Below are positions 18,041 through 26,588 of a DNA stretch of 64,000 bases, in pieces. The notes beneath the pieces were generated by a model. It was not told where the DNA came from. It worked only from the letters and a program-made list of their open reading frames with translations, and made no database searches. The stretch is from Mariniflexile sp044335535 (GTDB lineage Bacteria > Bacteroidota > Bacteroidia > Flavobacteriales > Flavobacteriaceae). Position numbers and translations under genes: made by a program. The stretch spans positions 744,001-808,000 of the forward strand of contig NZ_JBIQVZ010000001.1 in NCBI RefSeq assembly GCF_044335535.1, read 5' to 3'. Numbering within the stretch: position 1 is the stretch's first letter; each line of letters begins with the position of its first letter.

Positions 18041-18547
18041 ATGAATTCAGAACAGCTAAAAAATATTCAAGCACCAATTAAAGAAAAGTATCGTGAACAG
18101 CCCGATGCCGCAATCATCACTTTGGAAGCTCACGGGAAAATTGGCAAAGGCATTTCGTGCAAAGTGGAAACGGGAAAAGCCATAGTTGAAGCGGGGCTTC
18201 ACAAAGCAACAGGCGGTACTGGAATGTTAGCTTGTTCGGGCGATTTACTTTTAGAAGCATTGGTTGCTTGTGCTGGGGTTACACTCACTGCCGTTGCGAC
18301 AGCCATTGAAGTTGATATAAAGAATGGAACAGTAAAAGCCGAAGGTGATTTAGATTTTCGTGGGACTTTAGGTGTTTCAAAAGAAGTTCCTGTGGGCTTC
18401 AAAAACATTCGCCTTTCTTTTATTCTTGAAACAAATGCAACCGAAGAACAAATGCAATCACTTACTAAACTTACAGAAAGGTATTGTGTCGTTTATCAAA
18501 CATTGGCAAAGGGCGTTCAGGTTGAAACATCATTTAATAAACTTTGA
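18041..18547 (+). CDS. OsmC/Ohr-family protein
   Basis: A 168-residue protein. I use the ATG at 18041; a TTG two codons earlier is in frame but less likely. The OsmC fold is recognisable, with Cys77 in LEALVACAGVTL and Cys149 in ERYCVVYQTL at the places of the two redox cysteines of OsmC/Ohr proteins. These reduce organic hydroperoxides with a thiol cofactor; many OsmC-like members of this subtype have unproven substrates. It stands alone on the plus strand downstream of the SpoU remnant and ahead of the VOC gene, in the accessory islet. Confidence 0.85.
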   Translation: MNSEQLKNIQAPIKEKYREQPDAAIITLEAHGKIGKGISCKVETGKAIVEAGLHKATGGTGMLACSGDLLLEALVACAGVTLTAVATAIEVDIKNGTVKAEGDLDFRGTLGVSKEVPVGFKNIRLSFILETNATEEQMQSLTKLTERYCVVYQTLAKGVQVETSFNKL

Positions 18548-18722
18548 ATATCACCAACATAAAGCACGACAAACCCCGCAGTAAATGGTATAACGTTGTA
18601 AAATATATGTCAGCTTGATTCTAAATGTAAAAAACGATAATTCATCCAAATCTTTATGCGCTACTTAATTGATAAAGCTTTATATCGTAATCATAATTTT
18701 TTATTCATAAAAAGATAAAACT

Positions 18723-19178
18723 ATGACAAAGACTAATTTACCCACAATGCACAATGTAGGCATCGTTGTAGAATCCCTCGATGACGCCATCTCTTTTTTT
18801 ACCGAGCTAGGTTTGAAGCTCGAAGGGCGCGCCATGGTTGAAGGCGCATGGGCTGGTCGTGTTACGGGACTCGGCACTCAGAACGTAGAGATCGCTATGA
18901 TGGTTACACCGGATGGCCATAGCCGACTCGAGATTTCGCGATTTCTCACCCCACCTACCATCTCAGATCACCGCATGGCACCTGTGAACGCTCTCGGCTA
19001 TCTACGTGTTATGTTTACCGTAGACGATCTTGATGAGGCGCTCTCAAGACTTAACAAGCATGGTGCTCAACTCGTTGGCGAAATAGTTCAATATGAAAAC
19101 GTGTATCGGTTATGCTATATCCGCGGAATCGAAGGCATCCTTATCGGACTAGCGGAAGAACTCGGCAATAATTCTTGA
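18723..19178 (+). CDS. VOC-family protein (glyoxalase/bleomycin-resistance fold), probably horizontally acquired
   Basis: A 151-residue protein with the paired beta-alpha-beta-beta-beta modules of the vicinal oxygen chelate superfamily. It starts with His10 in MHNVGIVVESLDDAISFFT and contains RLEISRF and a final GILIGLAEEL, positions of typical metal ligands. Members include glyoxalase I, dioxygenases and antibiotic-binding proteins; the activity here is unknown. Base composition is unlike its neighbours: in two 60-base lines (18841-18960) I counted 34 and 33 G/C, against 17 in a line of the queuosine transporter gene nearby. The flanking sequence returns to AT-rich at once, which suggests a single-gene transfer. 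Confidence 0.88.
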   Translation: MTKTNLPTMHNVGIVVESLDDAISFFTELGLKLEGRAMVEGAWAGRVTGLGTQNVEIAMMVTPDGHSRLEISRFLTPPTISDHRMAPVNALGYLRVMFTVDDLDEALSRLNKHGAQLVGEIVQYENVYRLCYIRGIEGILIGLAEELGNNS

Positions 19179-19259
19179 AAAATAATCTTATTCGAAGGGA
19201 TAAATTTAGCTTATAGTTTTGCTAGTTTTTTAAGCTTTAAATATTTAAATTCCCTGTTC

Positions 19260-19280
19260 CCGCTAAGCTCCGCTTAGTGG
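19260..19280. repeat. Hairpin downstream of the VOC gene
   Basis: CCGCTAAGC and GCTTAGTGG form a 9-bp stem (one G-T pair) around a 3-base loop. There is no T-tract, so this is not a standard terminator. It lies between the convergent VOC and folK genes. Confidence 0.5.
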
Positions 19281-19331
19281 CGGTACACATCAAAAGACCT
19301 CCACTTCTAGCTTGGCACTTTTAACTCATTT

Positions 19332-20459
19332 TCACCCACAAACCTCTCCCAAAACCCACAAATAATCACTTCTATTTTCAATAAAATCCCTATCGGAAAT
19401 ATCAATGATTTTGACATTAAAGTCGGTTTGGCTTTTTAAAAACTCTAAATAACCCGTATTTATTTTTTCAAGATAATCGTTGGTAATCTGTTGTTCATAA
19501 TCACGCCCGCGTTTTTTAATGTTCTCTTGCAATTGTGCGGTATTTTGATATAAATACACATACAAATCGGGTTTACGCAAGTCTTTGTACATTAAGTAAA
19601 AAAGTTTGCGGTAGAGCTTAAACTCATCTTCTTGCAAGGTTATTTTAGAAAATATTAGCGATTTAAACACATCGTAATCGCTTACAATAAAATCCTTAAA
19701 CAAATCGAGCTGCGATAAATCGTCGCTAATTTGTTGGTAACGGTCTGCCAAAAAACTCATTTCCAAAGGAAAGGCGTACCGCTGTGTATCGCTATAAAAT
19801 TTGGGTAAAAATGGGTTGTCGGCAAAGCGTTCCAAAATAAGTTTGGCATTAAAATCGTGTGCAATTTTGGTCGCCAAACTGGTTTTTCCTGCACCTATAT
19901 TGCCTTCAATGGCTATGAAATTATACTTTGAAAAAGAGTAGTCTTTACTGGGGTTTTTCAACCAAATATTAATGGGTTCCAAAACGCTATCATCCTCGCA
20001 TTCAGCTAATAAAACAGCAACGTCTTTATGCAATATGGGGTGTTTTACTTTAGCTGCCACATCGTGTAACGGCAACAATACAAACTTACGCTTTTGCATT
20101 TCGGGGTGTGGTACTTGCAGTGTTTTTGTGTTTACAACAGCATCTTCAACCAAAATAATATCTAAATCTATAGTTCGGGCTTCGTATTTATTTAATTGGG
20201 TTCTTATACGCCCCAAACTGATTTCAATACCCAACAGTTCCTGAAGCAGGGTTTCGGGTTCTAAATGACTTTCCAAAACCAAACAGGCATTAAAAAAATC
20301 GTCACTTTCAAAACCAAATGCCGACGATTTATAAACTTTTGAAATGCGGATAATATTCCCGATTTTGACATGAATTAAATCAATGGCATCTTGAAGGTTT
20401 TTAAATTTATCCCCTTTATTACTGCCCAATGCTATGTAAAACGTTGTTGGTTGTATCAT
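19332..20459 (-). CDS. folK: Bifunctional HPPK (FolK)-deoxynucleoside kinase fusion
   Basis: A 375-residue two-domain protein from the ATG at 20459 (the upstream in-frame codon is TTG). Residues about 6-135 are 6-hydroxymethyl-7,8-dihydropterin pyrophosphokinase, with FYIALGSNKGD and the RTIDLDIIL signature at 95-103. This is the step before dihydropteroate synthase in folate synthesis. Residues about 178-375 are a deoxynucleoside kinase with P-loop GNIGAGKT at 186-193, an ERFADNPFL segment and a LADRYQQ motif, which salvages deoxynucleosides. The same fusion is known in Bacteroidetes. Joining folate supply with dNTP salvage may reflect a shared link to thymidylate metabolism, but that is inference. 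Confidence 0.95.
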   Translation of the reverse strand: MIQPTTFYIALGSNKGDKFKNLQDAIDLIHVKIGNIIRISKVYKSSAFGFESDDFFNACLVLESHLEPETLLQELLGIEISLGRIRTQLNKYEARTIDLDIILVEDAVVNTKTLQVPHPEMQKRKFVLLPLHDVAAKVKHPILHKDVAVLLAECEDDSVLEPINIWLKNPSKDYSFSKYNFIAIEGNIGAGKTSLATKIAHDFNAKLILERFADNPFLPKFYSDTQRYAFPLEMSFLADRYQQISDDLSQLDLFKDFIVSDYDVFKSLIFSKITLQEDEFKLYRKLFYLMYKDLRKPDLYVYLYQNTAQLQENIKKRGRDYEQQITNDYLEKINTGYLEFLKSQTDFNVKIIDISDRDFIENRSDYLWVLGEVCG

Positions 20460-20531
20460 AAGTAACGGCAAAATAAGTAAAACAAATTTTATTCCTTTAT
20501 ATTTACAAGACCTATTTATTCACAATTATAA

Positions 20532-21236
20532 ATGACTTCAAAAGACAAACTTGCTGCCCAACAAATATACATGCTTTTAGGTGCACTTTTTATAACATCG
20601 TTGGTAGTTTCAAATCTTATATTTCAAAAATTTTTCTATTGGCACCCTTTAGATATGGAGGTTTTTGGAACCAAACTGTTTATTGTTTCGGTGGGTATTT
20701 TGCCTTACCCCATTACGTTCTTAATAACCGATTTAATTAGCGAAATTTACGGAAAAAAACGTGCCAACCAAGTCGTGGTGACTGGTATTTTTGCCTCGCT
20801 GTTTTCTGTTTTAATTGTTTATGTTGCCGATATAGTCCCTGCGGTTTCAAATTCACCTGTTGACAATTCGGTGTTTAATAATGTTTTTGGACGCACCATT
20901 TTAGCTGTTGGAGCGAGTATGACTGCCTACCTCTTTGCACAGTTTGTAGACATTCAAATCTATCATTTCTGGAAACGGGCAACCAAAGGGAAACACTTAT
21001 GGCTACGTAATAATTTTTCAACCTTTTTATCGCAATTTGTGGATACTTTTTCGGTCGTTCTCTTACTATGCTTTTTTGAGGTGCTCCCTTGGCATATGTT
21101 TAAAGGCTTGCTAATTAGTGGGTTTTTATTTAAAGTATTAATTGCTATTTGTGATACTCCTTTTTTGTATTTGGGTGTGTTTTTATTCAAAAAACGTTTC
21201 AAACTTAAAGCGTATGAAGAGATCCAACTTCTTTAA
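20532..21236 (+). CDS. Queuosine precursor transporter (YhhQ/VUT family)
   Basis: A 234-residue integral membrane protein with about six helices. It begins with LGALFITSLVVSNLIFQKFF and has the conserved PYPITFLITDLISEIYGKK block, FVDIQIYHFWKR, and the LSQFVDTFSVVLL segment that mark YhhQ/VUT proteins. Members import queuosine precursors (preQ0/preQ1 or queuine) for modification of tRNA wobble G. It is divergent from folK-dNK with about 70 bp between the starts. Confidence 0.92.
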   Translation: MTSKDKLAAQQIYMLLGALFITSLVVSNLIFQKFFYWHPLDMEVFGTKLFIVSVGILPYPITFLITDLISEIYGKKRANQVVVTGIFASLFSVLIVYVADIVPAVSNSPVDNSVFNNVFGRTILAVGASMTAYLFAQFVDIQIYHFWKRATKGKHLWLRNNFSTFLSQFVDTFSVVLLLCFFEVLPWHMFKGLLISGFLFKVLIAICDTPFLYLGVFLFKKRFKLKAYEEIQLL

Positions 21237-21317
21237 AAAAATATAAATGGTTGTTAAATTTTCGGTTTTCGCTAAGCTTTTGGTTACTTTTGTTCGTATA
21301 TTTCATAAAATCTCCCA

Positions 21318-23996
21318 ATGAAAAAAGCTCTAAAAATCACCGGAATTTCCCTACTTATCATTATAGCACTTTTAATTGCTAGCCCATTTATATTTCAATC
21401 GCAAATAAAAGACATGGTGAAGCGTTTTATTAACGAAAACCTAAATGCCAAAGTAGAATTTAGCGACATCAGCTTAAGTTTTATAAAAAGTTTTCCGCAA
21501 GCGCACGTCAGTGTAGACGATTTGGCTATTACCAATTTCGAACCTTTTAAAGGTGATACGCTGGTTAGTGCAAAAAAAATAGCGTTTACCATGTCTATCA
21601 AAGAGCTGTTTAAAAAAGCCGACGAATCCATTATTGTAAAATCCATAAATGCAGACACTGTTTTGTTGAATTTAAAAACCAACGCATCGGGTGCTGCCAA
21701 TTACGATATTACCAAAGAAAAAGAAAATGCATCTACCGAAAGCAGCAGTTTTGCTTTCGATATTCAAGACTATCAAATTAAAAACAGCACGATCAATTAT
21801 TTAAGCGTCAATGACGAATCTAAAATAGCGTTAAGTATTTCCGAACTTAACCATGAAGGTAAAGGAACGTTTTCTTCTGAAAAATCGGAGTTAGACACCA
21901 AAAGTGAAGCCAAAATAAGCTTTACTATGGATAGTACGAATTACCTAAACAACAACCCAATAAAACTGGACGCCTTAATTGGATTGGATTTAGAAAACAG
22001 CAAATACACCTTTAAAGAAAACAAAGGGTTTATCAATAAATTACCTATTGAGTTTCACGGGTTTGTGCAATTACTTGAAGCAGGACAAGATGTTGACATT
22101 ACCTTTGAAAACCCCGAATCGTCCTTTAAAAACTTTTTGGCGGTCATCCCTGAAGCGTATTCCAAAAACATAGAAACTGTTGAAACTACAGGTGATTTCA
22201 AAATTAAAGGCATCATAAAAGGCTTGGTAACCGATGAAACCATTCCAACATTAGATATTAGCATTAAATCGAACAACGCCTCATTTAAATATCCTGACTT
22301 GCCAAAACGTGTTGAAAATATTATTATTGATACCGAAATTAAAAACACCACAGGCAAAACCGAAGATACCTATGTTGCTATAAAAACCCTAAATTTTAAA
22401 ATAGACCAGGATGTTTTTAAATCGTCTGCTACCATAAAAAACATTACGGGCAATATGCTTGTTGATGCCAATATAGATGGCGTTATAAACTTAGGAAACA
22501 TTGCAAAAGTATATCCGGTAGATTTTAAAATGGATTTAAGCGGTATTTTAAAAGCTAAGCTAAACACAGCTTTTGATATGGATGCCATTGAAAAAAATGC
22601 TTACGAACGTATAAAAAACAGTGGAAGCATGAGCTTAAGCAATTTTAAATACGCCTCGGAAGATTTTAAAAATCCGCTTCAAATTTCGGATGCTACCATG
22701 ACGTTCAACCCAGAAACGGTTTCATTAAACACTTTTAAAGCACAAACTGGCAAAACCGATTTAAACGCCACAGGAACCATTAAAAATCTGTTAGGGTTTA
22801 TGCTTAGCAACAAAACCTTACAGGGCAATTTTAATTTGAATTCCAACACCTTTGCGGTAAACGATTTTATGAGTGATGACGTACCAACCTCAACAGAAAG
22901 CGATAAAAAACCAGCAAGTAAAACAGAGTCTATAAAAATCCCAGCGTTTTTGGACTGTACTATAAACGCCCAAGCCAACACCGTTATTTACGATAATTTA
23001 CAGCTTAAAAATGCAAAAGGCGCTTTAATTATTAAAGACGAACAAGTACAATTACAAAATTTCACTACCAATTTATTTGATGGTCAACTAGCTTTATCGG
23101 GATTTGTTTCAACAAAAACCGATACGCCAACTTTTAATATGGATTTGGGCATTAATAGTTTTGATATTGCTAAATCGTTTCAAGGTATGGAGCTGTTTCA
23201 AAAATTAGCGCCGTTAATGAAAGTCATACAAGGTAAATTAAACACGACACTTAATTTAAAAGGTAATTTAACCGACGATTTTACGCCAAACTTAAGCAGC
23301 TTATCGGGTGATGCTTTAGCCGAAATACTATCGTCAACCATCAATCCTTCCAATGCCGAAGTTTTAAATAAATTAGGGAGTTCTTTAAATTTCATCGATT
23401 TCAAAAAGCTAAATTTAAATGACTTAAAAACAAGGTTTGACTTTAACAATGGTAAAGTAAGCGTTAAACCATTTAAAGTATCTTATGAAGATATTGAAAT
23501 TGAAATCGCTGGTTCGCATAGTTTTGATAAAACCATGGCTTATAATGCAGTATTTAATGTACCTGCAAAATATTTAGGCAGTGAGGTTACTAGTCTTATT
23601 GCTAAAATTGACGATGCTTCAGCAAAAAATATTACTGTTCCAATTACAGCAACTATTGGGGGCTCTTATACAAACCCTACCGTAAAAACCGATTTAACAA
23701 GTGGCGTTTCCAACTTAACCAAACAGTTGGTTGAAATCCAAAAACAAAAACTGCTTAACCAAGGCAAAGACAAAGTAAGCGGCATGCTTGGTGATTTGAT
23801 AGCGGGTAATAAAACAAAAAAAGACTCAGCTACTACAAGCCAAAATAACGCCGTTAAAGAGGTGCTTGGCGGTATTGTTGGAGGTGACAAAACAACCACC
23901 ACCGATTCTACCAAAACCAACACAACCAAAGACGCCGTTAAAAATGTTTTGGGCGGCTTATTAAACAAGAAAAAACAAAAAGACACGGTTAAGTAG
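21318..23996 (+). CDS. AsmA-family envelope protein
   Basis: An 892-residue protein anchored by one N-terminal helix (residues about 5-27). The adjacent region has the AsmA N-terminal pattern (INENLNAKVEFSDISLSFIKSFPQ) and the remainder is mostly beta-strand, ending with an AsmA-like C-terminal domain and a low-complexity K/T-rich tail (about 830-892). AsmA-like proteins are periplasmic repeating-beta-groove proteins linked to lipid transport or outer-membrane assembly in Gram-negative bacteria. The gene stands alone; the next gene is rpoD after about 390 bp that contains a terminator and a palindromic element. Confidence 0.88.
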   Translation: MKKALKITGISLLIIIALLIASPFIFQSQIKDMVKRFINENLNAKVEFSDISLSFIKSFPQAHVSVDDLAITNFEPFKGDTLVSAKKIAFTMSIKELFKKADESIIVKSINADTVLLNLKTNASGAANYDITKEKENASTESSSFAFDIQDYQIKNSTINYLSVNDESKIALSISELNHEGKGTFSSEKSELDTKSEAKISFTMDSTNYLNNNPIKLDALIGLDLENSKYTFKENKGFINKLPIEFHGFVQLLEAGQDVDITFENPESSFKNFLAVIPEAYSKNIETVETTGDFKIKGIIKGLVTDETIPTLDISIKSNNASFKYPDLPKRVENIIIDTEIKNTTGKTEDTYVAIKTLNFKIDQDVFKSSATIKNITGNMLVDANIDGVINLGNIAKVYPVDFKMDLSGILKAKLNTAFDMDAIEKNAYERIKNSGSMSLSNFKYASEDFKNPLQISDATMTFNPETVSLNTFKAQTGKTDLNATGTIKNLLGFMLSNKTLQGNFNLNSNTFAVNDFMSDDVPTSTESDKKPASKTESIKIPAFLDCTINAQANTVIYDNLQLKNAKGALIIKDEQVQLQNFTTNLFDGQLALSGFVSTKTDTPTFNMDLGINSFDIAKSFQGMELFQKLAPLMKVIQGKLNTTLNLKGNLTDDFTPNLSSLSGDALAEILSSTINPSNAEVLNKLGSSLNFIDFKKLNLNDLKTRFDFNNGKVSVKPFKVSYEDIEIEIAGSHSFDKTMAYNAVFNVPAKYLGSEVTSLIAKIDDASAKNITVPITATIGGSYTNPTVKTDLTSGVSNLTKQLVEIQKQKLLNQGKDKVSGMLGDLIAGNKTKKDSATTSQNNAVKEVLGGIVGGDKTTTTDSTKTNTTKDAVKNVLGGLLNKKKQKDTVK

Positions 23997-24045
23997 TCAT
24001 ATCTTTTCTTTTTTGGGCATTCTATTAATAAAATACCGTAATTAT

Positions 24046-24324
24046 TGAACTCGTTTAAACTTTTTTGATTGAAGTGAAAATTTAACCCTACGCTAGCTGG
24101 CTCGTTCGCTAAAATAACCCACTGGGTTATTTTTTTACGCTCTGTCCTTTGTTCGGTTGAAGGCTTTTTTGAGTTAGGGCCGAGCGTAAAGAAAAGGTTT
24201 AGTAAACCTTTTTAGAGAAGGAGCCAGCTTGTCGCGTTGGAAAAGCTATGGAAGGAAGAAAAGGCAAAAAGAGAACGCAAAAGGACAATTTTTTAGCCAA
24301 TTGTGAAAAGTTTAAACAAGTTCA
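24046..24324. repeat. Palindromic element with nested inverted repeats, MITE-like or structured RNA
   Basis: The ends are an 18-19 bp inverted repeat around GTTTAAAC (24046-24064 and 24306-24324, one mismatch). Inside are further inverted pairs: AGCTGGCTC 24095-24103 with 24221-24229, and TTTACGCTC 24134-24142 with 24182-24190. There are two simple hairpins, at 24113-24131 and 24192-24212. No reading frame fills it. ATT flanks both ends and could be a 3-bp target duplication. It lies between the AsmA gene and rpoD. Confidence 0.6.
24113..24136 (+). terminator. Rho-independent terminator
   Basis: AATAACCC pairs with GGGTTATT around an ACT loop and is followed by five more T, the classical form. 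It is about 115 bp after the AsmA stop codon and lies within the palindromic element, so it probably ends AsmA transcription before rpoD. Confidence 0.8.
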
Positions 24325-24388
24325 TTAGGTTATCTCAATAAAAAAGTTAAGTTGTGGGTTATAAATAGTCTATAACTTAAAAATAATA

Positions 24389-25252
24389 ATGAGGCAATTA
24401 AAAATCACGAAACAAGTTACCAACCGAGAATCAAAGTCGCTTGACAAATACCTTCAGGACATTAGCAAAATACAATTAATAACTGCTGAAGAAGAGGTAG
24501 AATTAGCACAACGCATACGACAAGGCGATCAAAAGGCTTTAGATAAACTCACCACTGCTAACTTACGTTTTGTAGTTTCAGTATCAAAACAGTATCAAAA
24601 CCAAGGTTTAACATTGCCCGATTTAATAAACGAAGGTAATGCTGGTTTGGTTAAGGCTGCAAAACGTTTTGACGAAACCCGAGGTTTTAAATTTATATCG
24701 TATGCTGTTTGGTGGATTCGACAAGCCATTCTTCAGGCGTTGGCTGAACAATCTCGAATAGTTAGGTTGCCCTTAAACAAAATTGGGTCTATTAATAAAA
24801 TAAACAAAGCCTATTCTTTTTTAGAACAAACACATGAACGACCACCAAGTGTCGAAGAAATTGCATCTAACCTTGAACTAACAATTAACGATGTAAAGCA
24901 ATCTATGAAAATTTCGGGCAGGCATGTGTCTATGGATGCCCCTTTAAAAGATGGTGAAACTTCAACACTTTATGATGTTGTAAATTTTCAAGAATCGCCC
25001 AGACCTGATTCTAATTTGATGAAGGATTCTTTAACCACCGAAATTAATCGCGCCCTAAACATGCTTTCTGACAAAGAAGCCGAAGTGATTCGGAATTTCT
25101 ACGGCATTAGTGACAGACAACCCATGAGCCTTGAAGAAATAGGTGTAGCTTTTGGATTAACACGCGAACGCGTTAGGCAAATAAAGGAAAAAGGCATTCG
25201 TCGATTAAGACATACATCAAAAAGCAAAGTATTAAAAACGTATTTAGGATAA
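24389..25252 (+). CDS. rpoD: Primary RNA polymerase sigma factor
   Basis: A 287-residue sigma-70 protein of the short Bacteroidetes housekeeping type, starting MRQLKITKQVTNRESKSLDK. Region 1.2 (SLDKYLQDISKI), region 2 (NLRFVVSVSKQY, then FKFISYAVWWIRQAI for -10 recognition and melting), region 3 and region 4 (DKEAEVIRNFYG, then TRERVRQIKEKGIRRLR for the -35 element) are all present. There is no long region 1.1. This form recognises the unusual TTTG/TAnnTTTG promoters of the phylum. rpsU follows 30 bp downstream, so the two are probably cotranscribed. Confidence 0.97.
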   Translation: MRQLKITKQVTNRESKSLDKYLQDISKIQLITAEEEVELAQRIRQGDQKALDKLTTANLRFVVSVSKQYQNQGLTLPDLINEGNAGLVKAAKRFDETRGFKFISYAVWWIRQAILQALAEQSRIVRLPLNKIGSINKINKAYSFLEQTHERPPSVEEIASNLELTINDVKQSMKISGRHVSMDAPLKDGETSTLYDVVNFQESPRPDSNLMKDSLTTEINRALNMLSDKEAEVIRNFYGISDRQPMSLEEIGVAFGLTRERVRQIKEKGIRRLRHTSKSKVLKTYLG

Positions 25253-25282
25253 TCCTAAAACACAAACAATTAAAAACTATAC

Positions 25283-25477
25283 ATGTTAAAAATTATTATC
25301 AAAGATGGCGAAAATATAGAACGTGCCTTAAAACGTTATAAAAGAAAACACCGTAATATTAAAGTCATGCAAAATTTAAGAGAGGCGCAGTTTTTTACAA
25401 AACCATCTGTTAAAAGAAGACGCCAAGTACAAAAAGCATCATACATTCAAAACTTAAGAGATCAAGAGGATATTTAG
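25283..25477 (+). CDS. rpsU: Small ribosomal subunit protein bS21
   Basis: A 64-residue, strongly basic protein beginning MLKIIIKDGENIERALKRYK, with an internal RRRQVQKASY region; this is bS21 of the 30S subunit. In Bacteroidetes bS21 is tied to the choice of mRNAs without Shine-Dalgarno pairing. It sits 30 bp after rpoD. The TAG stop codon is also the first three bases of an 11-copy 7-bp tandem repeat. Confidence 0.96.
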   Translation: MLKIIIKDGENIERALKRYKRKHRNIKVMQNLREAQFFTKPSVKRRRQVQKASYIQNLRDQEDI

Positions 25478-25555
25478 ACGTTAGACGTTAGACGTTAGAC
25501 GTTAGACGTTAGACGTTAGACGTTAGACGTTAGACGTTAGACGTTAGACGTTAGA
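25475..25555 (+). repeat. Heptanucleotide tandem array (TAGACGT x 11) at the rpsU stop codon
   Basis: Eleven perfect copies of TAGACGT run from 25475 to 25551, followed by a partial TAGA. The first unit begins with the rpsU TAG stop. Because each unit starts with TAG, adding or removing units keeps the stop. The array ends just before the terminator hairpin, inside the rpsU 3' untranslated region. Confidence 0.97.
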
Positions 25556-25561
25556 AAGAAA

Positions 25562-25603
25562 AAAAATCCCATTGACCACAAAAAGTGTTGATGGGATTTT
25601 TTT
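25562..25603. terminator. Bidirectional terminator between rpsU and the DUF2797 gene
   Basis: AAATCCCAT and ATGGGATTT form the base of a stem around an imperfect GACCAC/GTGTTG extension and an A-rich loop. There is a T-run on each side when read on the respective strand. It serves the convergent rpsU (+) and DUF2797 (-) genes. Confidence 0.85.
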
Positions 25604-25636
25604 GTGTTATTCTTGAACAATATATAAATCAACCAT

Positions 25637-26428
25637 TTACAAACTAATAGCAACCACCAAACCTTCATTCGCACGTACATTAAAAACGGTATCGTCTTCA
25701 AAAATAAGGTACTGCCCTTTTATACCCGTGAGTTTTCCTGTATAAGCTTGTGCTTTAATTAGGTTTAAACTATTTGGCTTTTTTGGATATTTCTCAACAG
25801 GAAACTCCATATTGGTTTCGGTATTGGTTTCTATAAAATAATCTTTTGCTTCATCTGGAATGTATGGTTTCAAACGCTCACGCCATACTACCAAATCTTC
25901 ATCTACTATATCATTTTTTAACATGGTACGCCAATTGGTTTTGTCACTCACATGGTCTTTTAAAGCGACCTCAGTAATGCCTGCTAAATAGCGGTTTGGC
26001 ACTTCAACAATTTCTATAGCTTCATGCGCCCCTTGGTCTATCCAACGTGTTGGTACTTGGCTTTTTCTGGTTACGCCCACTTTGACGTTACTGGAATTTG
26101 CCAAATACACAATATGCGGTTGCAGCTGTACTTTCTTTTCGTATTCTAAATCACGATCTTCTTTATCTAAATGTGCCGTACTGAGTTCTGGACGCATAAT
26201 CCAATCGGCTGCTTGAGGTATTTCAAAAAAACAACTTTTACAAAACCCTTGGCGGTAAATTGGTTTATCCAATCCGCAGTTTAGACATTGGTATTTAACA
26301 AATTGCATGGTAATGGTTTTTCCCAATAATTGATTCATGTTTAAAAAATCGTTTTCAAATACCAAATAGTATGAAATAGGACTTGAAAACTCTGTTTCCA
26401 TTTTTGTTAAAACACCTTGATAGGTCAT
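25637..26428 (-). CDS. DUF2797 family protein with zinc-ribbon-like cysteines
   Basis: A 263-residue protein of the DUF2797 type. Near residues 48-68 are two CxxC pairs (CLNCGLDKPIYRQGFCKSC), a probable zinc site. The middle has PHIVYLANSSNVKVGVTRKSQVPTRW, which resembles the core of GIY-YIG nuclease-like domains. Function is unknown; the zinc ribbon and nuclease-like segment suggest nucleic-acid contact. It faces rpsU across a shared terminator and is transcribed away from the GH3-like gene. Confidence 0.85.
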   Translation of the reverse strand: MTYQGVLTKMETEFSSPISYYLVFENDFLNMNQLLGKTITMQFVKYQCLNCGLDKPIYRQGFCKSCFFEIPQAADWIMRPELSTAHLDKEDRDLEYEKKVQLQPHIVYLANSSNVKVGVTRKSQVPTRWIDQGAHEAIEIVEVPNRYLAGITEVALKDHVSDKTNWRTMLKNDIVDEDLVVWRERLKPYIPDEAKDYFIETNTETNMEFPVEKYPKKPNSLNLIKAQAYTGKLTGIKGQYLIFEDDTVFNVRANEGLVVAISL

Positions 26429-26588
26429 CTGTTTAAAATTTTAATTGTTAAAATGCAATAAAAAATTCACCATATTAAGTAATTCGTTCCAAAATTATAA
26501 GCATTTAAACACTAAATGTAAATGTTAAATTTTGAAACTCATTTCATAAAAAAAAGTATTATTTTTAAGGAATAAATATAAAACAAAT

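Noticed and set aside
18548..18722. TATAACGTTG stretch as an integron attC-like site
   Set aside because: I could not find the paired inner and outer arms of an attC site, and no integrase is present.
25475..25555. Repeat array after rpsU as a possible CRISPR
   Set aside because: Units are 7 bp, directly abutting and without spacers; no cas genes are near.
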